NCBI GenBank assembly: GCA_036351055.1
Contig: JAZBOH010000147.1
Coordinates: forward strand, 1-64,000
Direction of reading: 5' to 3'
Origin: JABDPF01 sp036351055
GTDB taxonomy: Bacteria > Pseudomonadota > Gammaproteobacteria > Xanthomonadales > SZUA-36
Length of the DNA stretch: 64,000 nt
Shown: positions 16,805 to 25,270 of the stretch, piece by piece
Layout: the number at the start of each line of letters is the position of its first letter
Position numbering within the stretch: position 1 is the stretch's first letter
Notes under the pieces: model-generated
The model's database searches: none
Seen by the model: the letters and a program-made list of their open reading frames with translations, nothing else
Told to the model about the DNA's origin: nothing
Translations under genes and position numbers: made by a program

Positions 16805-17817
16805 AAATCACCGAGCGGCCTTCGCTGAAAAGCCTGAACACGTTTGGGCTGGAATCATCGGCGGCCCGGTTGGTCGAAATCGAGAGCGAAGAGGATGTGC
16901 TTGCCCTGCCCGGCTTCGACCCCGCTTTCGACCTGGTTTTGGGCGGCGGCAGCAACGTCGTGTTCCTGTCCGACGTACCCGGAACGGTTTACCTCAACCG
17001 GATCCATGGAATTGAAACCGCCGCTGAGAGCGACGGCCTGGTGCACCTCGAAGTCGGCGCCGGTGAAATCTGGCACCGCCTGGTCATGTGGTCGCTGGAG
17101 CGCGGATTGAATGGGCTGGAGAACCTGTCCCTGATCCCCGGCAGCGCCGGCGCGGCCCCGATCCAGAACATCGGGGCCTACGGCGTGGAGCTGTCCTCGG
17201 TGCTCGAATCCGTAACCGCCTGGGACTGGCGCTTTTCCTGCTGGGTCACGCTCAGCCGCGAAGACTGCCGCCTGGGATACCGGGACAGTATTTTCAAATC
17301 CGGTGAGGCTCACCGCTACCTGGTGACATCGCTGCGGCTGGCCCTGTCACGGCGTTTCGAAGCCAGGACCGGCTACCATGGCCTACGCGAAGAACTCGAA
17401 AGAACGGCGCGGGGGCGGAAACTCACCGCCACGGACGTCAGCAACGCCGTAATCCGTCTCAGGCGGCAGAAACTGCCGGACCCGGCCGAGTCCGGCAATG
17501 CCGGAAGTTTTTTCAAAAACCCCGTGGTGGACGCTGACCTGGCAGATGAACTGCAAAGCCGCCATCCGGGCATGCCCTGCTGGCCGCAGCAGGACGGGCG
17601 TTACAAGCTATCGGCGGCCTGGATGATCGAGTCCAGCGGGCTGAAAGGGCTCAGGGAAGGCGGCGCCAGCGTGTCCGAAAAGCATGCGCTGGTTCTCGTC
17701 AACCACGGCGGCGCCAGCGGGCACGATATCAGCGCACTGGCCGTGGAAATCCAGAAAGCCATCAGCGAGACCTTCGGCATCAGGCTGGAGCCTGAACCCC
17801 GGCTGATCGAGTACTAG
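16801..17817 (+). CDS. murB: UDP-N-acetylenolpyruvoylglucosamine reductase
   Basis: Encodes 338 residues. MurB reduces UDP-GlcNAc-enolpyruvate to UDP-MurNAc, the second committed step of peptidoglycan synthesis. FAD-binding motifs are LGGGSNVVFLSD and IPGSAGAAPIQNIGAYGVEL; the proton-donor Ser lies in GNAGSFFKNPVV, and the conserved C-terminal Glu in LEPEPRLIEY. Length matches the short E. coli class. The ATG at 16801 overlaps the pyrD stop (ATGA), so the two are probably co-translated. Confidence 0.97.
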   Translation: MKITERPSLKSLNTFGLESSAARLVEIESEEDVLALPGFDPAFDLVLGGGSNVVFLSDVPGTVYLNRIHGIETAAESDGLVHLEVGAGEIWHRLVMWSLERGLNGLENLSLIPGSAGAAPIQNIGAYGVELSSVLESVTAWDWRFSCWVTLSREDCRLGYRDSIFKSGEAHRYLVTSLRLALSRRFEARTGYHGLREELERTARGRKLTATDVSNAVIRLRRQKLPDPAESGNAGSFFKNPVVDADLADELQSRHPGMPCWPQQDGRYKLSAAWMIESSGLKGLREGGASVSEKHALVLVNHGGASGHDISALAVEIQKAISETFGIRLEPEPRLIEY

Positions 17818-17839
17818 GCGCCGGCGGCGGCTGCGTCAA

Positions 17840-19003
17840 CTAAAACGCGTTGATCCCGGTCAGTTCGCGACCCACCACGAGTTGGTGCACGGTCTCCGTG
17901 CCCTCGTAGGTGATCACGCTTTCCAGGTTCAGCATGTGGCGGATCGCGTGGTATTCGGTGGTGATACCGCTGCCGCCCAGGATGTCGCGGCAATCGCGCG
18001 CAATGTCCAGCGCCATGCGCACGTTGTTCCACTTGGCGATGCTGACCTGGGTCGGCTGCATTTTCCCTGCATCCTTCAGGCGCCCCAGTTGCAGTGAAAG
18101 CAATTGCGCCGCCGTGATGCGCCGGGCCATGTCGGCCAGACGCAGCTGGATCGCCTGGTTGGCGGCCAGTGGCCGGCCGAACAGCACGCGGTCGGCCGTG
18201 TAGTCGATGACCTCGCCGAGGCAGGCAATGGCCGAGCCGATCGGGCCCCAGGTGATGCCATAACGCGCCTGGGTCAGGCAACTTAGCGGGCCTTTCAAAC
18301 CCACCACCCCAGGCAGGCGATTCGCCTCCGGCACGCGCACGTTGTCGAAATACAGCTCGGAGGTAACCGATGCACGCAGGGACATCTTGGAATGGATGGT
18401 GCGCGCTTCGAAACCAGGCATGCCCTTTTCAAGCAGGAAGCCCATGATGCCCTCGTCCGTCTTCGCCCAGACGATGGCCACATCGGCAATGCTGCCATTG
18501 GTGATCCACATCTTGGAACCATTGACCAGCCAGTCGTCACCATCGCGTTTGGCATGGGTTTTCATGTTGGCGGGGTCGGAACCGCCATGCGATTCGGTCA
18601 GGCCGAAACAGCCGATGATTTCCCCGGCCGCCATGCCGGGCAGCCAGCGCTGTTTCTGCGACTCGGAACCGAAGGCGTGGATCGGGTACATGCACAGGCT
18701 GGACTGGACCGATACGAAGCTGCGCAGGCCAGAATCGCAGCGCTCCAGCTCCTGGCAGATCAAGCCATAGGACACGCCGTTCAGACCGGCGCAGCCGTAC
18801 CCTTCCAGGCTGGAACCCAACAAGCCCATTTCTGCAATTTCCGGCACCAATTCGTCCGGGAACGTGGCATCGTCAAAGTGCCGGGCAATGATCGGCATGG
18901 CGCGCTCGTCCACAAAACGGGCGACGGCGTCCTTGATCATCTGTTCTTCCTCGCTCAGCAGGGAGGACACGTCATACAGGTCAAAGGGATTCAGCTTGGC
19001 CAT
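17840..19003 (-). CDS. gcdH: Glutaryl-CoA dehydrogenase
   Basis: Encodes 387 residues from the ATG at 19003, with a GGAG site six bases upstream. This acyl-CoA dehydrogenase oxidises and decarboxylates glutaryl-CoA to crotonyl-CoA in lysine and tryptophan breakdown. Family-specific features are the RSFVSVQSSL segment with the substrate-binding Arg, and the C-terminal YEGTETVHQLVVGRELTGINAF carrying the catalytic Glu. FAD-binding segments CFGLTESHGGSD and WITNGS are present. It converges with murB, 22 bp apart, and may cooperate with the ALDH7-type enzyme encoded at 14240-15757. Confidence 0.93.
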   Translation of the reverse strand: MAKLNPFDLYDVSSLLSEEEQMIKDAVARFVDERAMPIIARHFDDATFPDELVPEIAEMGLLGSSLEGYGCAGLNGVSYGLICQELERCDSGLRSFVSVQSSLCMYPIHAFGSESQKQRWLPGMAAGEIIGCFGLTESHGGSDPANMKTHAKRDGDDWLVNGSKMWITNGSIADVAIVWAKTDEGIMGFLLEKGMPGFEARTIHSKMSLRASVTSELYFDNVRVPEANRLPGVVGLKGPLSCLTQARYGITWGPIGSAIACLGEVIDYTADRVLFGRPLAANQAIQLRLADMARRITAAQLLSLQLGRLKDAGKMQPTQVSIAKWNNVRMALDIARDCRDILGGSGITTEYHAIRHMLNLESVITYEGTETVHQLVVGRELTGINAF

Positions 19004-19018
19004 TGGCAGCTCCGTCAG

Positions 19019-19047
19019 AAAAAAAACCGGACGCCACCGGGGCGCCC
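19019..19047 (-). terminator. Intrinsic terminator between the 5'-nucleotidase gene and gcdH
   Basis: On the minus strand gggcgcc, loop ccggt, ggcgtcc (7 bp, one G-U pair) is followed by a T-tract of eight after two G. It should end the 5'-nucleotidase transcript just before gcdH. Confidence 0.6.
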
Positions 19048-19072
19048 GCGTCATTGCTTTTGTGCTTTGATC

Positions 19073-20005
19073 CTATTTTACCGCGTTCACGACACCATGG
19101 GGTACATGTGCCGTCGCCACGTGTTTCTGCGCCGAGTCGACGTGTACCTGCTGGTCGTCGAAAAAAATGTCCGCACCGAAGGCTTTCAGGAACTCGCCTT
19201 TTTCCCGCCCGCCGAGGAACAGGGCCTCGTCGATTCGAATACCCCATTCCCGCAAGGTGAGCACCACCCGTTTGTGGGCCGGCGCCGAGCGCGCGGTAAC
19301 CAGGGCCGTGCGGATCGGGTTGTTGTCGATTGGAAAGGCAGACTGGATCTTGTGCAGCGCCTCGAGCACACCCTTGAACGGCCCGCCGGACAGTGGCTGG
19401 TTGGCTGCATACTGTTCGCTGTTGTGAAACTCTTCCAGGCCCTGCTCCTGGTAAACGCGTTCCGCCTCGTCGCTGAAAATCACCGCGTCACCGTCAAAGG
19501 CGATACGCAGTTGACCGCTGTCTGCGCCGCTGGCGCTACCGGAAAGGATGGTGGCCGCCGCGTAACCACGCTCCAGCGCCTTGCGAACATCCGCCGCGTT
19601 GGTCGACAACAGCAAGTCGGCGCCATAGGCCTCCATGTACTTGTAGGGACTTTCACCGTTGGTGAAGGCGGCGCGTTCGATGTTCAGGCCAAAATGCTCG
19701 ATGGTGTTGAAAATTCGCAGGCCGGTATCGGCGCTGTTGCGCGACAACAGGATGACCTCGACCCGCGGGTGCTCGACCTTGTCCTCGTTCAGGGCCAGCA
19801 GTTTGCGCGCCAGGGGAAACGCGACGCCGGGTTCGAGGTGGACATTTTCATTGGCTACCTGGTACTCGGCGTAGGCCTCCAACCCTTTTGATTCAAACAG
19901 GGCATGGCTTTCCCGCATGTCGAACAGCGCCCGCGAAGAAATACCAATCGTCAGCGTGTCGTTGTCACCAGCCATGACTGTTGGCGGTTTGATCTTTTCA
20001 TCCAT
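19073..20005 (-). CDS. 5'-nucleotidase (PF06189-type)
   Basis: Encodes 310 residues. The sequence (TIGISSRALFDMRESHALFESKGLEAYAEYQ, then VEVILLSRNSADTGLRIFNTIEHFGL and the C-terminal FLGGREKGEFLKAFGADIFFDDQQVHV) fits the 5'-nucleotidase family related to eukaryotic cytosolic 5'-nucleotidase I, a HAD-like fold that dephosphorylates nucleoside monophosphates. There is no signal peptide, so it should act in the cytoplasm. It stands alone, divergent from the Lol-like operon and separated from gcdH by a terminator. Confidence 0.82.
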   Translation of the reverse strand: MDEKIKPPTVMAGDNDTLTIGISSRALFDMRESHALFESKGLEAYAEYQVANENVHLEPGVAFPLARKLLALNEDKVEHPRVEVILLSRNSADTGLRIFNTIEHFGLNIERAAFTNGESPYKYMEAYGADLLLSTNAADVRKALERGYAAATILSGSASGADSGQLRIAFDGDAVIFSDEAERVYQEQGLEEFHNSEQYAANQPLSGGPFKGVLEALHKIQSAFPIDNNPIRTALVTARSAPAHKRVVLTLREWGIRIDEALFLGGREKGEFLKAFGADIFFDDQQVHVDSAQKHVATAHVPHGVVNAVK

Positions 20006-20065
20006 GGACGTATTCTAGTCTTAATGTTTCTCAGTTCGCGAGAAAAGTACCAAGAGGCTGTTTCG

Positions 20066-20812
20066 ATGCGAATACCTTTACTGATCTATTGCCTGTTTTT
20101 CCTCGGTTCCGCCCAGGGCCAGGAACTCACCGCGCGTGACCTGGTCGAGAAGACAATGGACCATTGGCGCGGCCTGACTTCCTACGCCGAGATGACCATG
20201 ACCATCCACCGCGCGGACTGGGAACGTTCGATGACGATGAAGTCCTGGAGCAAGGGCGACAAGATCTCCCTGGTGCGGATTATCGAACCCAAAAAGGACG
20301 CGGGCAACGGAACCCTGCTCAACGACAGCAACATGTGGACCTACACCCCCCGGATCAACCGCATCATCAAGGTGCCGTCCTCCATGATGTCGCAAAGCTG
20401 GATGGGCAGTGATTTTTCAAACAAGGACATCGCCAAGTCCACCGAAATCATCAGCCAGTATGAGCACGAACTCACGGCGACCGAGGAAAAAGACGGCCAC
20501 GTGTTCTACACCGTTTCCTCGGTACCGCATGAAGATGCCGCTGTAGTCTGGGGCAAAGAAGTGCTTGTCGTCCGCGACGATTATGTGTTGATAGAGCAGC
20601 AATTCTGGGACCAGGATGGCGTTCTGGTAAAAAAACTGGAAACACTGGAGGTCGAAGAAATGGGCGGCCGTGCGGTGGCAAGGGTCATGCAGATGGGCAA
20701 GGTTGACGAACCAGGTGAGTGGACCCGTCTGACCACAGAAAAAATCGAGTTCGACCTCGAACTGTCCGACCAGATGTTCACCCTGTCCAACCTGAGGAAC
20801 CCGCGCCAGTGA
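20066..20812 (+). CDS. LolA-like periplasmic outer-membrane lipoprotein-sorting family protein
   Basis: Encodes 248 residues. The ATG at 20066 gives a clear signal peptide (MRIPLLIYCLFFLGSAQG-QE); upstream in-frame ATGs would remove it from the N-terminus. The mature part (DLVEKTMDHWRGLTSYAEMTMTIHR, WSKGDKISLVRIIEPKKDAGNGTLL, MWTYTPRINRIIKVP) is typical of the COG2834 family, a LolA-like fold with a hydrophobic cavity. It is first in a run of five overlapping genes (permease, permease, ATPase, beta-barrel) and so is likely the periplasmic carrier of that transporter. It is not canonical LolA: it lies with a transporter and lacks the usual LolA setting. Cargo is unknown. Confidence 0.85.
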   Translation: MRIPLLIYCLFFLGSAQGQELTARDLVEKTMDHWRGLTSYAEMTMTIHRADWERSMTMKSWSKGDKISLVRIIEPKKDAGNGTLLNDSNMWTYTPRINRIIKVPSSMMSQSWMGSDFSNKDIAKSTEIISQYEHELTATEEKDGHVFYTVSSVPHEDAAVVWGKEVLVVRDDYVLIEQQFWDQDGVLVKKLETLEVEEMGGRAVARVMQMGKVDEPGEWTRLTTEKIEFDLELSDQMFTLSNLRNPRQ

Positions 20813-22038
20813 CCCTGAGTTTGCGCATGGCCTGGCGGAACCTGTGGCGCCATAGCCGGCGCACCTGGCTGACGGCGACGGCCATGGTTTTTTCCAACGT
20901 GCTGTTGGTGTTCATGATTTCCCTGCAGTTCGGCTCCTACGAAATGATGATCAACAACACGCTGCAGGCCTTCAGCGGCCACATCCAGGTGCAGGCCGAA
21001 GGCTTTAACAACAACCCGAAAATGCGCAGCAGCATCCCGGATGTATTCAACCTGGCCGGACAAATCCGAACAGCGATGCCGGATGCAGCCGTGGCGGCTC
21101 GAGCCAGCGGATTTGCGCTCGCTTCCAGTGAGGAGCGTTCCTTTGGCATCCAGGTCATCGGCGTGCAACCGGCTTTCGAAGCCCGGGTCTCGACCATCCC
21201 CGGCCTGGTCAGGCAGGGCCGCTTCCTGGACGATCCGGCGGCAGCCGAAATCGTCGTCGGCTCGATCATGGCGCGCAACCTCAAAGTGGGCACCGGGGAT
21301 GAGATCACCCTGCTCGGCAGCGGCCGGGACGGATCCTTTGCGGCCGGCGTGGTGACCGTGGTGGGCATTTTCGAGTCCGGCATGGCGGACATGGACCGCA
21401 GCTTCGCCGAGATCCCCCTGGGCTATTTTCAGGAGACTTTTTTCATGCAGGGCCACGGCCACAACATCGTGGTTTCGCTGGCTGGCCTTGAGCGGGTTCC
21501 AGCCGCTGTCACGGCCCTTGAACCCGTGATTGCCGGCCAGGAAGGCCTTGCCTTACTCGACTGGGATGCGCTCAACCCGGGGTTGAAACAGGCCATACAG
21601 GCCGATATGTCGAGCGCCTGGCTGATGTACGGGGTATTGATCGTACTGGTCGCCTTCAGCGTATTGAACACGCAGTTGATGTCGGTGATGGAGCGCACGC
21701 GGGAGTTCGGTGTCATCTCGGCGCTCGGCGTCAGACCACGCAAACTGGCCTCCCTGGTGATGCTGGAGACCGCCCTGATGGCACTGATTGGGCTCGCCAT
21801 CGGCGTGTTCCTGGGCTGGCTGCTCACCCTCTACTTCCAGACGGCGGGTTTCAGCTACCCGGGCATGGAAGAAGCCGCCGCCCGCTTCAACCTGCCGGGC
21901 AAAATGTACCCGAGCGTGACACCGCTTTCGATCCTGCTCGGCCCCCTGGTCGTATTCCTGTTCTGCCTCCTGGCAGCCGTCTACCCGGCCCTGCGCCTGT
22001 ACCGCCTGCAGCCGGTTGAAGCCATGAGGGCGTTGTGA
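20809..22038 (+). CDS. FtsX/LolC-type ABC transporter permease 1
   Basis: Encodes 409 residues from a GTG at 20809 that overlaps the stop of the LolA-like gene; an ATG at 20827 is possible. It begins with an N-terminal motif shared with its neighbour (LRMAWRNLWRHSRRTWLTA), has one membrane segment near the N-terminus, a large periplasmic MacB-PCD-like domain (about residues 40-260), and three C-terminal membrane segments (WLMYGVLIVLVAFSVLNTQLM, VMLETALMALIGLAIGVFLGWLL, LLGPLVVFLFCLLAAVYPAL). This is the LolC/LolE/MacB mechanotransmission layout. It should pair with the next gene product as a heterodimer. Confidence 0.9.
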   Translation: MTLSLRMAWRNLWRHSRRTWLTATAMVFSNVLLVFMISLQFGSYEMMINNTLQAFSGHIQVQAEGFNNNPKMRSSIPDVFNLAGQIRTAMPDAAVAARASGFALASSEERSFGIQVIGVQPAFEARVSTIPGLVRQGRFLDDPAAAEIVVGSIMARNLKVGTGDEITLLGSGRDGSFAAGVVTVVGIFESGMADMDRSFAEIPLGYFQETFFMQGHGHNIVVSLAGLERVPAAVTALEPVIAGQEGLALLDWDALNPGLKQAIQADMSSAWLMYGVLIVLVAFSVLNTQLMSVMERTREFGVISALGVRPRKLASLVMLETALMALIGLAIGVFLGWLLTLYFQTAGFSYPGMEEAAARFNLPGKMYPSVTPLSILLGPLVVFLFCLLAAVYPALRLYRLQPVEAMRAL

Positions 22039-23276
22039 TGGCCGGAACACTACCCATCGCCGCACTGTCCCGCCTTGCCTGGCGCAACCTGTGGCGCAAT
22101 TACCGGCGCACCCTGATCATGTTGCTCGCCATTTCGGTCGGTGTCTGGGCCATGATCTTCATGACCGCGCTGATGCGCGGCATGGTGGATCAAATGGTGG
22201 AAGACGGCATCGACGCCCTGCCCGGTTACGTGCAGGTGCACCACCCCCTGTTCCGCGACGACCCCAGCATCGAAAACAGTATCCCGGAGCCCGCCGGGTC
22301 CTTTGCCGCGGCGTTGCAGTCGCCCGAAATAAGAGGCTGGACATCGCGCGTGCGGGTTCCTGCAATGATCTCCAGCGAACGGGACAACCGGGGAGTCACC
22401 TTGCTGGGTGTCGACCCCGCTGGAGAGCTCGCGGTCGGGTTTGACCCGGAGAGCATCGTCGAAGGGCGCTGGCTGGATGGCCCGGGTGACACCGGCATGG
22501 TGGTCGGCCGCAAGCTGCTCGAACGCCTGGAAACCGAACTCGGCAAGCGGGTGGTGGTGATGAGCCAGGACCCGGAAAACAACATCGCGGACCGCGGCTT
22601 CCGTATCGTGGGCGTGTATCGTGGCAAGCTGGCCGCAGTGGAAGAAAACTTCATCTATGCCGGACGCTCCACCGTGCAGGACATGCTCGGGCTGAACGGC
22701 CAGGTATCCGAGATCGCGGTGACCGGAACGGACTACCGGAATGTCTCGGACCTCAAGGCGCGAGTGACAGAGGCCGCCGGCGCGGACCGGCAGGTACTGG
22801 CCTGGGACGAACTGGACAGCTACCTGGGCACGATGCTCGGCGTCATGGACGGTTTCGTACTGATCTGGATCGTCGTGATTTTCCTGGCCCTGAGCTTCGG
22901 CCTGGTCAATACCCTGATGATGGCCGTATTCGAACGCATCCGCGAATTCGGCCTGATGCAGGCACTGGGTATGAAGCCAGCGTCGATCCTCTACCAGGTA
23001 TTGCTGGAATCCCTGATGCTCCTGGCCCTGGGCCTGTTGCTTGGCAACGCACTGGCCGTGCTGAGCATCTTGCCCCTGCGCGATGGCTGGGACCTGGCTG
23101 CCGTGGCCGAGGGCATGGAAATGTTCGGCGCCTCGGCCGTGCTCTACCCGGCCCTGAAAACCAACGACATGGTGCTGGCGAACGTGGTAGTTGTCGTGCT
23201 CGGTGTTCTGACCAGCCTGCTGCCCGCCTGGCGAGCGTCCCGCTATCGCCCGGTAGAAGCGATTGCCAAGTCCTGA
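22038..23276 (+). CDS. FtsX/LolC-type ABC transporter permease 2
   Basis: Encodes 412 residues. Its ATG at 22038 overlaps the preceding stop (TGATG); a GTG one codon earlier is possible. The start (LSRLAWRNLWRNYRRTLIMLLAISVGVW) mirrors permease 1, so the two are paralogues. One N-terminal membrane segment, a periplasmic domain and three C-terminal segments (FVLIWIVVIFLALSFGLVNTLMM, LLESLMLLALGLLLGNALAV, MVLANVVVVVLGVLTSLLPAW) are seen. With permease 1, the ATPase that follows and the LolA-like protein it could form a LolCDE-like machine that extracts a lipid or lipoprotein from the inner membrane. Confidence 0.9.
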   Translation: MAGTLPIAALSRLAWRNLWRNYRRTLIMLLAISVGVWAMIFMTALMRGMVDQMVEDGIDALPGYVQVHHPLFRDDPSIENSIPEPAGSFAAALQSPEIRGWTSRVRVPAMISSERDNRGVTLLGVDPAGELAVGFDPESIVEGRWLDGPGDTGMVVGRKLLERLETELGKRVVVMSQDPENNIADRGFRIVGVYRGKLAAVEENFIYAGRSTVQDMLGLNGQVSEIAVTGTDYRNVSDLKARVTEAAGADRQVLAWDELDSYLGTMLGVMDGFVLIWIVVIFLALSFGLVNTLMMAVFERIREFGLMQALGMKPASILYQVLLESLMLLALGLLLGNALAVLSILPLRDGWDLAAVAEGMEMFGASAVLYPALKTNDMVLANVVVVVLGVLTSLLPAWRASRYRPVEAIAKS

Positions 23277-23299
23277 AACCAACAACAGGGAACTACAAG

Positions 23300-23998
23300 A
23301 TGGCTGAAATCAAGTGTCGCAATTTGTGCAAAACCTACCGCCAGGGCGACGCCGAGGTCCACGCGCTCGACCAGGTGACGCTGGACATCGAGCCCGGGTC
23401 GCTGATCTGCCTGTCGGGGCCGTCCGGCTCGGGGAAAACCACCCTGCTCAACGCCATCGGCGGACTGGATGAGCTCGACAGTGGGGAAATCAGCATCGAC
23501 GGCGACCGCGTCGACCTGCTCGGCAAGGGCCCGCTGGCCGACCTCAGGCTGCACCATATCGGTTTTGTATTCCAGGCCTATAACCTCATCCCGGTGCTCT
23601 CGGCCCGTGAGAACGTGGAGTTCGTCATGCAGGTCCAGGGCGTGGCGGCAAAAGAGCGCAGGCAAAAAGCCATGGACATCCTCAGGGAAGTAGGGCTGGA
23701 AGGCATGGAGCACCGCCGTCCCGCCGAGCTGTCCGGTGGACAGCAACAACGCGTCGCCGTGGCCCGCGCCATCGTCAGCCAACCCAGGCTGGTCCTGGCG
23801 GATGAACCCACCGCCAACCTGGACTCGACCTCGGCGAAGCAACTGATGGAACTGTTCCGAACGCTGAACGAACACCATGGGGTCACCTTTCTGATCGCGA
23901 CCCATGACGAACGCGTGATGCGCTATGCCCGGCGCCTGATCCGGATGCAGGACGGCAAAGTCATCGCCGACGAACGACAAGCCCGCATGGACGGATGA
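23300..23998 (+). CDS. LolD/MacB-type ABC transporter ATP-binding protein
   Basis: Encodes 232 residues. Walker A GPSGSGKTT, Q-loop FVFQAYNLIPVLSARENV, signature LSGGQQQRVAVARAI, Walker B LVLADEPTANLDS and H-loop IATHDERV are all intact. The sequence belongs to the LolD/FtsE/MacB ATPase group that partners FtsX-type permeases, as found directly upstream. Its stop overlaps the start of the beta-barrel gene (ATGA), so it is translated within the five-gene operon. Confidence 0.95.
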   Translation: MAEIKCRNLCKTYRQGDAEVHALDQVTLDIEPGSLICLSGPSGSGKTTLLNAIGGLDELDSGEISIDGDRVDLLGKGPLADLRLHHIGFVFQAYNLIPVLSARENVEFVMQVQGVAAKERRQKAMDILREVGLEGMEHRRPAELSGGQQQRVAVARAIVSQPRLVLADEPTANLDSTSAKQLMELFRTLNEHHGVTFLIATHDERVMRYARRLIRMQDGKVIADERQARMDG

Positions 23999-25257
23999 AA
24001 CGAACGGCCTTACTCCTGCTCGCCATGGGCTGGGTCCTGGCCGCCCAGGCGCAGTCAACGGATTCCGCTTGGGATTTCAGCGGCCACAGCAAGTTCCGGC
24101 TCAACTATTACACCTACCCGGACGACAGTGTCTTCGCGGACGCGCTCGGTTCGTCCGCCCTGGATTCCGGTGCCGACGCCCGCATCAAGCTCTCCTGGCA
24201 ACAGGACCACTGGGACTTCAAAGCGGATTATCAGCTCATCGGCATCTACGCGGATACGCTGGAACTGGCAGAACAGTTGCCCGCCGCGTTCTGGCCAGCC
24301 GGCGGGGTTATCAGCGACGAGCGCCGCTGGTTCGACCTGACCCGGGACCTGGCGGAAAGCAGCCAGGGTGTCCTGCTGCACCGCCTGGACCGGCTCAGCC
24401 TTGCTTACACCACGGAGCACACCGTGTGGCGCTTTGGCCGCCAGGCGATCAGCTGGGGCAACGGCATGGTGTTCAGCCCGATGGATATCTTCAACCCCTT
24501 CGACCCGTCTGCCGTCGACAAGGAGTACAAAACCGGCGATGACATGCTCTACGGGCAATACCTGTTCAACAACGGCAGCGATATGCAGGGCGTGGCCGTG
24601 GTGCGGCGGAATCCGTTGACAGGAGACGTGGACAAGGACCAGTCTTCGCTGGCAATCAAGTACCACGGCTTTGTCGGCATGAATGAGTTCGACCTGCTGG
24701 TAGCGGAACATTACGCCGACCCGGTCATTGGCGCAGGCGGAACCCTGAGCCTCGGTGGGACCGTGGTGCGCGGGGACCTGACCTGGACCCGCACCGACCG
24801 GGATGATGTTTTCTCGGCCGTAAGCAGCATCAGTTATTCCTGGACATGGGGCGGCAAAAACGTCAGCGGCCTGCTGGAGTACTACTACAACGGTTTCGGC
24901 CAGCGCCACTCTGACTACTCGGGACAGTCACTGCTGCAAAACCCCGACCTGTTGCGGCGCATTGAACGTGGCGAGCTTTTTACCCTGGCGCGGCACTATG
25001 TTGCGGCGTCGGCCATGGTCGAAATCACCCCGCTTTTCCTGCTCACCCCGAACCTTTTTATCAACCTGGAAGACCCGTCGGCCCTGCTGCAGGTCGTGGC
25101 CCAGTACGACTGGAAACAGAACCTGCAACTGCTTGGCGCGCTGAATATCCCGCTGGGCGCCTCCGGCACGGAGTATGGTGGAATCGAGGCGCCGGCGGAC
25201 GGGCGGTATTTTTCGTCCGGGCCGGGGCTGTTTGCCCAACTGGCCTGGTATTTCTAG
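23995..25257 (+). CDS. Outer-membrane beta-barrel protein of the Lol-like operon
   Basis: Encodes 420 residues. A signal peptide (MKRTALLLLAMGWVLAAQA) is followed by many short alternating aromatic strands and a terminal Phe after an aromatic pattern (LFAQLAWYF), the classic signal for barrel assembly by Bam. Asp and Arg loops around residues 135-190 (WRFGRQAISWGNGMVFSPMDIFNPFDP) recall DUF1302-like outer-membrane proteins often seen beside LolA-like genes, but I cannot assign a family with certainty. Being the last gene, overlapping the ATPase, it probably receives or exports the cargo of this ABC system at the outer membrane. Confidence 0.8.
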   Translation: MKRTALLLLAMGWVLAAQAQSTDSAWDFSGHSKFRLNYYTYPDDSVFADALGSSALDSGADARIKLSWQQDHWDFKADYQLIGIYADTLELAEQLPAAFWPAGGVISDERRWFDLTRDLAESSQGVLLHRLDRLSLAYTTEHTVWRFGRQAISWGNGMVFSPMDIFNPFDPSAVDKEYKTGDDMLYGQYLFNNGSDMQGVAVVRRNPLTGDVDKDQSSLAIKYHGFVGMNEFDLLVAEHYADPVIGAGGTLSLGGTVVRGDLTWTRTDRDDVFSAVSSISYSWTWGGKNVSGLLEYYYNGFGQRHSDYSGQSLLQNPDLLRRIERGELFTLARHYVAASAMVEITPLFLLTPNLFINLEDPSALLQVVAQYDWKQNLQLLGALNIPLGASGTEYGGIEAPADGRYFSSGPGLFAQLAWYF

Positions 25258-25270
25258 GGTCTCGCCTCGC

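Noticed and set aside
18392..19891. A 499-codon plus-strand frame across gcdH and the 5'-nucleotidase gene
   Set aside because: It is antisense to two clearly recognised genes and to a terminator between them, and shows no domain.
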